In this document: piece by piece, positions 1-11,604 of the stretch
Numbering within the stretch: position 1 is the first letter of the stretch
Layout of the letters: every line of letters starts with the position of its first letter
Assembly: GCA_010909165.1 (NCBI GenBank)
Contig: MU008170.1
Coordinates: 1,240,001 to 1,304,000, forward strand
Source of the DNA: Anthoceros angustus
Lineage: Eukaryota > Streptophyta > Anthocerotopsida > Anthocerotales > Anthocerotaceae
DNA: 64,000 nucleotides
Direction: 5' to 3'
Program-made: the position numbers and the translations under genes
The notes under the pieces: model-generated
What the model was told of the DNA's origin: nothing
What the model saw: the letters and a program-made list of their open reading frames with translations, nothing else
Database searches by the model: none

Positions 1-3000
1 ATACGGCAGTGGCTCATGTGCCATGATGCCATCCTATCTCTATACTCATGCCATGCATCACGCCATCACATTCACGGTGTCGCATGCGGTCATGGACCAC
101 CACTTATCCCCACGCACTTATAATGAGACACACACGTTATCACAGACCCTACACCTTATCCCTACCTCTATATGCCATGACAAGTCGCGCCCATGTCCTG
201 GCGGCATGGGCCATATTATGCCATCAAAAGTTTCAACCACTTCTCGGACTCGTGATACCACCCTTAACTTACATGTCCACCATCCTATCTGGCAACACGC
301 TTGATTTGCCCAGTTGGGCTGCTCGAAAAAGTGTTGTGCCGACCACTTTGGCCTCTATGCCATAGATGCGTCGATAAAACCTCAAACATGCGGTCTCGAA
401 CACATGGTTGACGGTTTGTCATCTCCATTCTTCATTGGCCAACGCGGCCTACGCCAATCTTCGGTCAAAATATTCATCCACTGCGCTTTGCCCACCCACG
501 CTCCTTTGCTCGATGTCGGGCCCAGGCTCCCTTCTTCATCACTATCCGATTCGGTCTTCCTCGGCGGTGCGGCCCGTTCAAACCATTCACATATCTTATT
601 TTCGATGCTGGAGCCCTGAAAATCCCCACATTGTCATTGAGCAGATACCAAGATTCCAAAGTGGCCTCATCCCATTGCAACACTCTTGTGCGTAGGCAAG
701 CAAACACCCTATAAAAAGCTCGTGGGTAACCAATGGCAAAACGCCCCGCTTTCTCTCTATGCAGATGACTTAACCACACTTTCAGACTTCGCAAGTCAGC
801 TGACTTCTCTTTGTGCCTGTACATCAGGAACCCTTCTTTGGGCCAGTGATCAAACACTTGATGCATGAACAGATGATGTTCCAATTTTCGGAATGCCCCC
901 TCCACTTAACTAGTCCATACGAGCTTTGCTGTCATGCCCTGCGCCATTCAAAAGATCCAGTGATCATAAGGAAAACTTTCAATGTTGCGGGTCTCATGAT
1001 GTGATTCTACATACAGCAAAAAGCTTGTAACTCGAAATGTCTCAGGTCGTTCGGGCTTGCGTGCTGATACTTACCAAGGCGTCTTCCATTTGTCTTCCAT
1101 GAGTACATGAAGGCTGTGGAGCGCTAGTGCTCATTCAACCACGACTTGCAAGTGTGGTCGCTTCCATATCCATGTTAGCAATGCATCGTTAATCGTGGAA
1201 TCCTCATGATACTCTCACAATTGGAGGACGGGTACCTTCGGTGTTGGTCAAACAACCACATGAACTGACTTGATTTTGGAAGATTACCTATGTTCGTAGC
1301 TGACTTTGCCAAGCGAGTGTCAAGCTTGCCAATCAACACATGCTGTCCGATTGATATTTGAATCAACCGTCTCACACCCGCGATCGTTCGGTCATAGGGT
1401 TGGTTATGTGGCAAGCAGTCATGCACTCCACGCTTTGCTCATTGCTTCTTGATGCCGCAACCACCCTGGCACTTGCTCTCCACGTCCCAGTCCCTCTTTG
1501 ATAACCTCCTTCTCACTTTGTTGTTACTTGAGGTGTGTGAGGGTGGACTCTTGGTGGGACAGGTGAGGTCCACATTTACCCTCAATGTGCTTGTAGTCAC
1601 GGGGATTCGCTCCCAAGGGAATGGTTTGTGCCAAAGGCGCTATCTTCTATCGCTTCTCAACCCTAAGCACTTGGACCGCTACTCCTCGCACCTATCTACT
1701 CAACTCGACTACCTCTGTCTTATCCAACTACCACGGATCTAACTTCCGACCCGTTCCTTCTACGCGGTGAGTCCGCATTACTCGGTAGTGGTGCGACCAG
1801 GTGGGTCCCACGCCAAACCCTAGCTGATTGGCGGCCGCATCTCGGGTCACGGGTTGTCCTCAAATGCGGATAGTCTCTACCCACACTTATAACCCCCGAT
1901 TCCTGACACTAGTTCCTAGGAACCACTCTACCTCAATCCACACACATACACACACACACAAGGGTACCGCACCACTTATTTCCTCCGAAACACGTTTCCA
2001 TCGCACTTTCTCCAAACACGGCTCTTCGCGATTCCTTCACAATTCCAACCACATCCTCTCACGGTTCTTTCTCTTCCCACTCACGTTTGACACCTCGCAT
2101 CGCATCTGACGATCTCTCCTTCCCGATCTCTTCTCTCTCTCTCTCAATTCACCTGGGCTTCCAACCATCCACAACTCTCAATTTGAACACTGGTGGGAGA
2201 AAAGGTGAAGGAGAAGAATCGGCAGGCGTTCTGAGCAAGCTCGGACCGCCCGCTCCCTTGGTTCCCTCCTTGTGCCAAAAGATGCCCCTTCCCCCTCGAG
2301 CAAGCTCTCGACCACCTAGGGCGTCTCGCACACCACCCTCCGTTGGGACGTCTCCAACCAGCCACGCAGCGTGGGGATCTCAACGGGCTCTGCTGAGGGA
2401 CATAATTCGCCCCTCTTATACATCGGGTGGCGCCATGCCCGGATTTTAGGTCCTAAGATGGCTATCGAAGGGCGCCCACAATTCGGGCGATCCTAGGTCG
2501 GTCGACATCTAACCAAATTATCTTTAGGATGCTATCACCTCGCCTCTCGCTGTCTGCGCGCCCTACCTCGACTTGGCCGCCGTCCTCCTCCATTGCCGCC
2601 ACGAGCTCTCACGCCGCGGTGGACGGGTTTCCACACTACTTCCACCTCACATCGCTGCTTCTGGGCGTCCAAATTTGAGGTGTACCACCTTGGCCGCATC
2701 TTCTTCCGCCTATTGCCGAGGATTATTACGGTTCCTCGTCCACCCAAGCTGGACCTCCTCCTCGCTCAACTCCTCCAAAGTCGCCTCCATAATAGGGGCC
2801 AACCCCACACTCGGGCGCGATGGTAGAAGTATGCACTTGGTCCTCACTTGCGATGGGTAGGCCACAGTCCCTCCTATTTCCACACGCACATGGGCGGTGA
2901 GGTTAAGCCGCGTTCTCCATTCACATATAGACCGGGAACATAAGTTTCCTCATCCATGTGCCGCAATATAATAGGACCCTACTGCGGTGAGGTGCTTACC

Positions 3001-5131
3001 CCCTCCTCCGTAGGCTACACCGTTGCTCGCCATGTCCTCGCGGTGCGCACACACCGCTCCGCCCATGCCTTCCGGGTTGGTTGCGCCAATGTCGTAGGTT
3101 TCGACTACGCGGTAGTGGACTCCACGGCCGTCGTCGTTCACCACAGGTAGGTGAGGTTTCGGCTACCTCGGTTCTTTGCTTCCTTCCGCTCGGTAGTTCC
3201 TTCCGCTACTCGATCGTGGTCACCTGCTTCCCCTTCCCTTTGTCTTTTACGGCTCGGACGTGCCTCATCCGCTCCGTTTATCGCTCAGCTTATGGGCCTT
3301 TTCCACCGAGGCCGCCTCGCCTGGGCTCGCAACAACTCCCACTGCATCTCTGGTTCGTCTCGTGGGCATCCTTAATTTGAGCCATGAGTGCTTCCTGGCT
3401 CGTCATGGCTTGCAACTTCTCACAGGCCTGCACAAATCTTCTTGAATCTTGGCCCTTATTTCCTCTAGGTTCCGCTTGTCTTCCTCCGGTTGCTTGCGCT
3501 TGGCCTCCTCCGTCAAACTGGCCTTCACCACTTCCTCCGTCGCCCTTGCTGAGCCGGTGAGCTAAAGCCGCTTGATCCAACAAATGCGCTTGGGCCCGGA
3601 TCATCGGCGTGGTCACCGCAAATCCACTTGTTGTGGCGCGGCGCCATCCCTCATCGAGAACTTTCCTCCCGGCAAGGTGCGCACCTCACCAATTCGGTTG
3701 CATCCACCTCATTGCCGGTGGAGTCCCTTGAAAATCTCTTCCCATCTTTGAGGAGGGGTCCGCTCGAGGTCGCCCTAAACCCTCGGAGTTGATTCATCAT
3801 CGCATCCAGTCGGCAAAATTGTCCTCGGATCGCGCCTCCTCGCCACCTCCATGCGTTTGGCTTTCATTTTCTGTAGCCGTGCGTTTTCGACACAGTGGCC
3901 TGGCATCCTTCACCTTTTATGATGCCGTCTTTCACCCCGGTCTTCCTCTTTTCTTGGTGGGAATTTCCTTCTCTTCCTCAGCTGCACGCCAGGCTCGGCT
4001 ATTCGATTTCCTCCTTGGGCTCCTCCGCCTTCCATTTCACCTCCCTAAGCGGCTTCCACATGTGGAGGTCTCCACCTCAGCGGGCGGTTAGCGTAAACAT
4101 AAAGATGGACCGAAATGGTGAGATTAGAGAGGGCCGAGGGTAGAGAAATCAGTTCAACCTCTCTTCACACAACTTCGAAGGTCGCTAATCGATCTTCGCC
4201 CCTTGACCACTTCATGAAGGCAAGCAAGTGGTCGGACAAATAATCCTTCTTGCTGCGAAACATAGAACCACTGGCGGACCCATCAAGCTGCCGTTGCCAA
4301 ATCCCTCGTCAACCCGTTGGGTTCGCGGTCCGCTTTAACGGGCGGTGCTTGCTTGTGCTTCTTTGGGCGGCTCCATCACCAAACCGCCCGCCTCCTCCTT
4401 CTGCCCATACACCCTCTAACCAACTCCGGTCCCAATCCTGCCCGCTCTAAATCCCCGTTTGTCCTTGGTGTGGCACTCTGCACCGATCCCAAGTTCATGT
4501 AATTCCACCGCTCTTCCATGAAACCCGGCTTGACTCCTTCAGTTCTCCATTTCGAACTTTCCAATGATCCATGTTTGGCCATTGGGCAAGCACAATTTCG
4601 GTGGTGACCTTGGGCGCCATCCTCTCAGCCTCCTCGCTCACCAACGCCACCTCTGCACTGGGGTCACCTGTGGTTCCTACCTCCTCGGCAAGGCGCTGCC
4701 GTCGCGCCTTCCTCCTCTGCGTCGCGATTCGCGATATCCGTGGGGTTGAGCTCCTTCCCGTCGTTGCGCCTCGCGCCTCCTGCGGTGATCGCCCGGTCGC
4801 GCTCTTGGCTTATGGCGCTCCGGCGTCGTTGCGCTCGCGCTCCCGTCCGGCCGTTGCGCTCCGTTGTTTGAGCAGGATTTCATTCCTAGGGTTAAGTTTC
4901 CCGGGTTCCCTACTCTGTTAGGACCTCGACGCTTCCCCCATCCCAATCCACAACCCCTCATTGACTCGGTCGGTCGACCCCAAACTTATAGACCTATCAC
5001 ACTCTAATTATTCCAACCCCCTATCTCACATATATAGACTTTTGGTGGAACATTCCAAGTCCATGGGCCAAGGAACACCAAATTCCGGACCATTTATTTT
5101 CTAACCTAAAAATCAAGACAAGAAAAACCAT
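1..5131. other. Decayed repetitive DNA, no recognisable gene
   Basis: I find no protein family here that I can name. Short open frames occur on both strands but none shows a domain or consistent splicing. Some minus-strand pieces look like worn gag-type coding sequence. One at 474-905 is basic and rich in His, Arg and Trp. One at 3290-3616 is rich in Ala, Gln and Gly with a helical Gln/Ala/Leu stretch. A further stretch lies at about 4376-4961. They share the orientation of the Ty3/gypsy relic just to the right, so they may be remnants of a neighbouring copy. That is inference from orientation and composition only. A short CA-rich run lies near 1940-1960. Confidence 0.4.
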
Positions 5132-6836
5132 AGGCCAAGGACATTTCTTCTATAAATACAGCACACTCTGTCAACTTGACTTATTTTCACACCACACTCG
5201 ACCAAAAAAAAAAAAAAAACACTCCAGCACATCCCAACGAGGGTTTCCAAGTCGAGATCGTTCTGGTTTTCAGGTCCCCATCTACAACCACAACCTACAT
5301 GCAGCAACAATTTGGATGACCGCTCAGTCGTGCGCTCCGGCTACCTGATGCTCCATGCTTCATCGTCCTTCCTGCAGGCGCTGCTTCCTCGCGCCGCCTC
5401 CTGAGGATCGATGCACTCAACACCTGTATTTCTCCAGCAAATCTCGGAGCCTTCTCCAATAAATCATTTGAATCCTCCGGTAATCGCGAGAATCCTCTCG
5501 TTCCTGCTAATCCTTTGTTTACACTTTACTTCTCTCGCGCTTGCCGACCACACTGTACGTCTCACACAACCCGTGTATCAATAAGGCAAATAACGGGCTT
5601 TATGGGCATACCCTTCTTATTGACGTTCTTCCCGCACACCCACACCTTGAGTGCTTTTACCCGCCCCCAGCCTTCTTCGCCTAGCTTTTCCATCGACACT
5701 TGTGAAAAACCATAGGCCAAGGACATTTCTTCTATAAATACCTTTGCCTCACAACCTCGACTTATTTTCACACCACACTCGACCAAAAAAAAAAAAAAAA
5801 CACTCCAGCACATCCCAAGGGGTTTCCAAGTCCAGATCGTTTACAGTCGCCTAGGGTCCCTATCTACAACCTACAACCTACATGCAGCAACATTTGATGG
5901 ATCTACCGTGCGCTCCGGCTACGATGCTCCATGCTTCATCGTCCTTCGCACTGCAACAACGCTCGCACGCCTCCTGAGGATCGATGCACTCAACACCTGT
6001 ATTTCTCCAGCAAATCTCGGAGCCTTCTCCAATAAATCGCTGAATCCTCCAGCCAATCGCAGAATCCTCTCGTTCCTGCTAATCCTTTGTTTACACTTTA
6101 CTTCTCTCGCGCTTGCCGAACACCGACGTCTACACAACCCGTGTATCAATAAGGCAAATAACGGGCTTTATGGGCATACCCTTCTTATTGACGTTCTTCC
6201 CACACCCACACCTTGAGTGCTTTTACCCGCCCCCAGCCTTCTTCGCCTAGCTTTTCCATCGACACTTGTGAAAAACCATAGGCCAAGGACATTTCTTCTA
6301 TAAATACCTTTGCCTCACAACCTCGACTTATTTTCACACCACACTCGACCAAAAAAAAAAAAAAAACACTCCAGCACATCCCAAGGGGTTTCCAAGTCCA
6401 GATCGTTTACAGTCGCCTAGGGTCCCTATCTACAACCTACAACCTACATGCAGCAACATTTGATGGATCTACCGTGCGCTCCGGCTACGATGCTCCATGC
6501 TTCATCGTCCTTCGCACTGCAACAACGCTCGCACGCCTCCCGAGGATCGATGCACTCAACACTGTATTTCTAAAGAAATCTCGGAGCCTTCTCAATAAAT
6601 CATTTGAATCCTCCAAGAATCCTCTCCTGCTAATCCTTTGTTTACACTTTACTCTCGCGCTTGCCGACCACACTGTACGTCTCACACAACCCGTGTATCA
6701 ATAAGGCAAATAACGGGCTTTATGGGCATACCCTTCTTATTGACGTTCTTCCCGCACACCCACACCTTGAGTGCGCGTTTTACCCGGCCCCCCAGCTTCC
6801 TTTCGCCCTAGCTTTTCCATCGTACACTTGTGACAA
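5132..6836. repeat. Three tandem copies of a ~570-bp unit downstream of the PHD finger
   Basis: The unit starts with 'gaaaaaccataggccaaggac' at about 5132, 5704 and 6270, giving periods of about 572 and 566 bp. Each copy has a plus-strand 'tctataaatac' box, a 15-17 bp A run in 'cgaccaaaa...cactccagcac', and a closing block ('ataacgggctttatgggcatacccttcttattgacg'-like, described here by position near 5590, 6157 and 6715). The right-hand end of the third copy overlaps the 3' end of the minus-strand PHD-finger frame. Frames in copies one and two carry a degraded version of that C-terminus. The unit therefore contains the end of the retroelement coding region plus its downstream DNA. Copies differ by many small indels. 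Whether this is a rearranged 3' LTR is unclear, because I found no match to the putative LTR at 12.1-13.0 kb. Confidence 0.75.
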
Positions 6837-7110
6837 AACCATTCTCCTTCTGGAATTGCCTTCAATGGTGGCCGAAGACAAAAGACATGATGCCCTTGGT
6901 TGCACTGATCACATAATAGCATCAGTTCAGGGTCAATGATTTGACCACAGTGTTTGCAAGGCAGGTCAACAGGTGGCTTCCATGCTTGTGGTTGTGGCGC
7001 GCGCGTGTCAAGATTCGCAAGTGGCATGGGGCGGATGTCGATGGGTTCCTTGCATCGGCGCCTGCCTTGCCCTTCCAACTCGATGACCCTTGCTCACCAA
7101 CGCTCACCAC
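6737..7110 (-). pseudogene. PHD finger at the C-terminus of the Ty3/gypsy integrase
   Basis: A 113-residue frame reads from a GPY/F-like integrase tail ('LEGQGRRRCKEPIDIRPMPL') into a C4-H-C3 zinc finger: CKHC, then LLCDQC, then GHHVFC, then EWFCHKC. The Trp two residues before the seventh ligand and the 'RPPL..IPEGEWFC' stretch are typical of PHD fingers that read the histone H3 tail. Fingers of the 'LLCDxC' type often bind unmodified or methylated H3K4, which is family knowledge and not shown here. Chromoviruses usually carry a chromodomain at this position, so the finger probably serves target-site choice. The frame ends inside the first unit of the tandem tail repeat. The zinc ligands are all intact although upstream frames are broken. 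Confidence 0.85.
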
Positions 7111-8135
7111 TCAAAATTAACTGGCCCCGTGCTCACGTCCAAAGTGCCAGAAGGACGATGTTGAAGATACACGAAGTCACCTACTTCGAACTTTCTGGCC
7201 TTTGGCTTCCATGATCCTCCTCGTGTGAATGCGTACCTCAGCTGATCTCTTTGTTGTGCGATAGCCAGATTGTCCATTGCCATGGGTATCACTCGTTGTA
7301 ACAACTTGGCCCGGTTTCGTAACTCTGAGCAGCATTCATTCACATTTTGTGTCCAATCCACTGGTTTGGAATACGTGTCCGCCACTATGTTGGGTAGCAC
7401 AGCATTCCTGCCAAACATGATATAATAAGGATCGGTTGCCAGGCTGCTCAGACATCGATTCTCAGAGCCCAAGGCAACATACGTAGCAACTCATCCCAAC
7501 AATTAGGCTCGACTCCGCAAGACCGGCGGGCATCCTTGAAAGTTTGCACCAGCCTTTCGCTAAACCATCCACCGAGGATGGTCCTGACGCGCCTGATCTA
7601 TCAAACTCCGATCTAACAACGCTTGGAACTCACCTCCAATTCTCGACTGTCACTCCGCATGCCTTCCATATCCGCCAAAACACATAGGAAAGCTGCGCGT
7701 GAATGGAAGTTCGATCGAAGGAATGCCAATTCCACCCACTTGGAGAAGTGTTCTATCATAAGCATACAATGCTTGTTGCCTTGCTTGGTCAATGGTAGCT
7801 CGCATGAGGTCAACGGACCATCGAAAGAACAATCCCCGAATAGCGAATGCAACACCACATCCTCGGCCGTTGAACCTTGCTTAATCGCATCACAAGCAGA
7901 CATCTCGCCACCACTCGCCGACATAATACATTCCGCATCAAAATATGCACTCTTCAAAGATGTGATGCATCCTTTTCATACCGAAATGCCCAAGTGTCTT
8001 GTGCACTTTACTCACTATCTGTTCTCGTTCCTCTATGGGAGGAACCATTTTACACACTCCATGATCCGTCACTAATAACTTACCATCCCTCCATGTGTAT
8101 CTCATGACTTTCCGTCGTAGCTTTTGAATCTGCAA
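7111..8135 (-). pseudogene. Ty3/gypsy integrase (degenerate)
   Basis: Three minus-strand frames together cover integrase. The N-terminal zinc-binding part is at 7938-8135 ('VHKTLGHFGMKRMHHIF', the His pair of the HHCC module). The start of the catalytic core is at about 7613-7957 (D-x-x-GPL, then 'KHCMLMIEHFSKWVEL'). The C-terminal part is at 7104-7472, with 'FEVGDFVYLQHRP', the usual SH3-like segment before the GPY/F module. Between about 7473 and 7620 the core is interrupted by stops. The enzyme would insert element cDNA into host chromatin. At least three frame breaks make this copy inactive. It runs directly into the PHD finger. Confidence 0.85.
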
Positions 8136-8204
8136 GATCCACCACTACTCCCTTCCTTCAATAGCTGAATAGCATGCCCATACTTCCATATGTCTCGTCC
8201 TCCC

Positions 8205-8690
8205 TCATTGAGTTGTTTTCTTCCTTCTTGATGTGTGGCCATGAGTGCCATATACATGCTTGGCATGTAACGAGCATACCCAAAACTCGCCGACTACGTA
8301 TCGCCATCGACATCGGGTTTCGCTAAGTCCATCCGCATTGTGATGTACTTTGCCTGCCCGATGCACTATATGCATATCATCTCGAGAAGAACGCCCACCT
8401 CGCGAGCTTGCCACTCAACTTCATGTTCGTCATTAACCAAAGGCAACGGTGGTCACCACGAGTTGGAAGCTCCGCCAAACAAATAAATTAAGTAGAACGC
8501 CCCACACAGTAAACATTCACCCTCATACGATGAGTAATTAGCTTCCGCGGAGTTGTTCGACCTACTTGCATACGCAATCACTCTTTCTCTTCCTTCCCCA
8601 TCCACCTGTGCAAGGACGGCCCCGATTCCAGCACCCATGCATAATGAACGGTTTGTCAAAATCAGCCGCTTGAGCATGGGCCTTCATTGG
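8205..8690 (-). pseudogene. Ty3/gypsy RNase H (degenerate)
   Basis: The segment '[20 protein letters not shown]' followed by '[20 protein letters not shown]' is the typical start of the Ty3/gypsy RNase H, with the catalytic Glu of the Y-x-x-x-E-x-E/C block. Further along, 'MHIVHRAGKVHHNADGLS' is the end of the domain. The first catalytic Asp region is altered ('HGCWNRGRP' in one frame), and stops lie between the two blocks. RNase H removes the RNA template during reverse transcription. It lies between reverse transcriptase and integrase as expected. Confidence 0.82.
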
Positions 8691-9666
8691 GCCTTTAACT
8701 CGCCAAGCATGTTCATGTTTCGCCCCACCATCGTACTTCTTCATCAGATCATACAGTACCTTGCAAGTGCTGCTCATGTTTCTGATGAATCGGCGATAAT
8801 AGTTGACGAGTCCTAAGAATGCTCTCAACGCGGCGACATCCCTTGGTCTCGGCATAAGATTGACAGCCTGCACCTTTGCTAGTTGCGGCAGCACGCCTCC
8901 TGGCACAATCTTGTGACCCAGATATTCTATCTCCTTGTAAGCAAACTTACACTTCTTTGGATGTGCCTTCACCCCGACAATTTGAACGTTTTCGAGGTGT
9001 TGAATGTGTTCCTCCAAACCGTCACGAACACCAAAATGTCATCAATGTAACACCTCACGAATGGTAATCCTTGCAACTCCAAGTCCGCCACCGAAAGTAG
9101 ATGGAAGCTTTTCAACCCAAAAGGCATCGCCTCCCATTCCCACAACTCTTTTGCCCCGTAGCCGCTTTTGCACTTGTCTTCTTCCTTCGATGACGATTTG
9201 ATTGAAACCAAGCTAAGTCCAACGTCAGAAATACTTGGCTTCGCCAATCGCGCCAAAGATTTCATCCGGGGTAGGCATGGGATATCGCCCATAGGCGTTA
9301 CCTCATTCGCCCGATAATCTCCACACATCCGCCCTTCCATTCGCCATTTTCATCTTTCTTTAGCGGAAGGACCGTGGCCGTAAAGATACGTGAACTTGAT
9401 TTCGAATTAATCCATGCAGCAAGTTCCCTACACCGCTTATCCACAATGTCCCACTGGCTCAACTTGTGCCGCCTTCTAAAACCGCTGGTGGTGGTGATGA
9501 TTTTGAACTTGATTTCATAACGTCCCAGCTCTTGCCACCGAACGAAAGGTACCCGATTCTTCTCCAAAGATCTCCGGATCGCATTGATCCTCTTCAAGTC
9601 CTCACATATTTGCCATACATGAGTTGAATGCCCACTGTGCTTTCCACGCTGATGTACTGCTCGCAC
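8691..9666 (-). pseudogene. Ty3/gypsy reverse transcriptase (degenerate)
   Basis: Family blocks appear in order on the minus strand. First comes 'ATVLPLKKDENGEWKG', the lead-in to fingers motif 1. Then come 'GRMCGDYRANEVT', a damaged LD..SGF block, 'AMPFGLKS', and the catalytic 'RCYIDDILVF' at about 9040-9070. The thumb follows, with 'HPKKCKFAYKEIEYLGHKIV' and 'LRAFLGLVNYYRRFIRNMS'. The polymerase aspartates of YIDD are retained. The first aspartate region is lost in a frame break at about 9230. At least two frameshifts (near 9300-9340 and 9010) prevent a continuous product. Confidence 0.9.
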
Positions 9667-9905
9667 TATTTGCGAAGATTTGTGTACTTGTCCCGACGGT
9701 TTGGAAACTCTTCCCCTTCACCCATCATCCAGACGACCTTCCTTTCCTATCGACTTGCACCGTGTGGCTATTCCCACACTCACCAACCATTGCACACAAG
9801 TCGTCAAACGCTTGTCCCAAGTTTGCATCCGAAGCTCGACACACCGGGTGCTGCCATCACAAACCCATCGCTGCTCCCGCCTACGATCGTGGGTTCCCCA
9901 TCTCC

Positions 9906-10650
9906 TCACCATTCATGTTCAATACCATGCCCGCACCACCTCGGCGAAAGGCATATGATCGCCAGATCGACCAGCAGGGCCAAGCTCTCCGGCTCTCCCA
10001 CAATATTGACAGGATAGTGTGGCAGCCTATCCATCCTGTTCACCTGTTGCGATCGCCTGCCCTCCTCAAGGATCCCATCCAAGTTCCGCTTGCTTGGTGT
10101 GGTTAAACCTCGGCCGAGTGTTTCCACACTTGCAATGTTCGTCCAAAAGGTGGACGATGAGCGTGTGACCGCTTTGCCCGGCCAATGATGAACTCCTCCC
10201 ACCGACCTTTTCATAGCTTTTTCTCACATGACCTTTGTCAAAAGCTCCGCAAACATTCTCCAGTAAGTACCAACATGCCGGATTGCACCGCTGCACTTCT
10301 CTCAGAATCCGTATTACTTCCTCCGCCAGTCGCACACCGTTGCCTTGACCACGTCCAGCCTTGGAAAAGGTCTTGCACTCCCATCCTGCAATCACCATGT
10401 CAACCGGGCATCTCATTGCCTGCAGCTGTGCTTTTCCTACCAACATCACATCAGTGGGAAGTCTGGTCTGGCACCCTCTTATGGCTTCCATGCTCAGCAA
10501 GCTCGGATGCATTTTTTGCAGCTTGATAATCCTGGATTTGGCCACCGCCCGAGTCTTCTCATCAATTTCTACACACGTATACTTCCGTATCCGAATCCCA
10601 CATCGTAAAACACACTCCAGCCCGCTACTAATTCCTGAACACAACTCCAT
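9906..10650 (-). pseudogene. C5-cytosine DNA methyltransferase domain inside the retrotransposon
   Basis: The 194-residue frame 10066-10650 starts with motif I, 'ELCSGISSGLE' (AdoMet binding), followed by 'CVEIDEKTRAVAK' (acidic residue for the AdoMet ribose). Motif IV is 'DMVIAGWECKTFSKAGRGQG', with the nucleophile Cys in G-W-E-C in place of the usual P-C. Motif VI is 'WYLLENV', the ENV glutamate that protonates the base. A frameshift near 10195 then moves coding to the frame at 9906-10214. There 'SSTFWTNIA' (motif VIII-like, R-x-x-FWTN) and a 'GILEEGR...YPVNIVG' region (motif IX/target recognition) continue the fold. The enzyme would methylate cytosine at C5. It lies between retropepsin and reverse transcriptase on the same strand, so it was part of the polyprotein. 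About 240 bp between it and the reverse transcriptase (9667-9905) hold broken frames only. Confidence 0.87.
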
Positions 10651-10898
10651 GAGATGAATGCCTGTTCATGGGCTCGCCACTGAATCACTTGGTTACTGAT
10701 CCGTAACCCAGATCTCCTATGATTGCTTGCTTGGGCAGGCTTCTTTCCGGACAATTGCCGGTGATTCGCCACACTTGCATCCACGCCGAACACGCCTCTT
10801 CCAAAGCTTCCTTCACGGGTGGTGTAGCACACGATCATTCGATGTTGTGCCTTCTCGACACCTCATGACGTGCTGTGTCTGGTCTCTTCCCACACCTC

Positions 10899-11586
10899 CT
10901 ATGAACACTTTTCTGCGCCGTGAATGCCAAAGATACTTCTTGACCTTTCACCATGCCTTCTCATATCCAGAGGGATTCTGGCAACATGTGTGAAATCTCC
11001 ATCCCGCCACCTTGGCCTATAGAATGCCACAGTGCGGATCCACCCCATTGCCGTGGCGGCATCCGCACTCAATAAACACATCATATTTCGCATCTGAAAC
11101 TAAACAGTGCACTTCCACCACACATGCATCTCCTGTCCCCGGCTTATACTCTATCCGAATCGGATCGCGAGTCATCCCCATCACCGCTCTTTGGTACCGC
11201 AGATCCGGTGACCTCACACGGCTTCAACTTGTCTCCATACGCAGTGCCTCTTGCACTGCCTGCAAAACACCGGATCGCACGGTGTCTACTAGCACACACT
11301 CCGGTGCAAAGCCATTGATAGTGACCTCTCGTTCTTGGTTCTTCACCAACGCTATGCCACCTTTCCCCCTAGCTGCTGGTTTTAGATGATCACCACGTAG
11401 GCTGACAAGCCCGGACACCATGTCCAATTCAGTGGCTTCCTTCTTAATCCAAGCCCGCATTGCTTGCTTGAATGGTTGTGCCTGGATTCCCAGGTCACGC
11501 AAACTTACCAGGGGTGTATCCATGGCTTTTCTGTAATCTACGCATTTGAGCAAACTGAACTCGCCATCGATGCTTGACCTATCCAA
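10899..11586 (-). pseudogene. Retropepsin-like protease region (degenerate)
   Basis: The frame 11224-11586 contains 'VTINGFAPECVLVDTVRSGV', which resembles the strand-loop-strand of an aspartic protease. The active-site D-T-G is changed to D-T-V-R-S-G. The frame 11017-11217 continues with 'MGMTRDPIRIEYKPG' and 'AKYDVFIECGC', matching the second half of a retropepsin fold, usually D-V-L-I/L-G. Then come 'HGNGVDPHCGIL' and 'YRPRWRDGDFTHVARIPL'. The assignment rests on fold-like pattern and position upstream of the methyltransferase, so it is less certain than the polymerase domains. Between it and the methyltransferase, about 250 bp (10651-10898) carries an unassigned frame. Confidence 0.55.
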
Positions 11587-11604
11587 ACATAACGAGGAAA
11601 GAAT

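Noticed and set aside
10066-10650. Methyltransferase as bacterial contamination or an independent host gene
   Set aside because: It sits between retropepsin-like and reverse transcriptase sequence on the same strand in one element; no separate start, promoter or bacterial context is seen.
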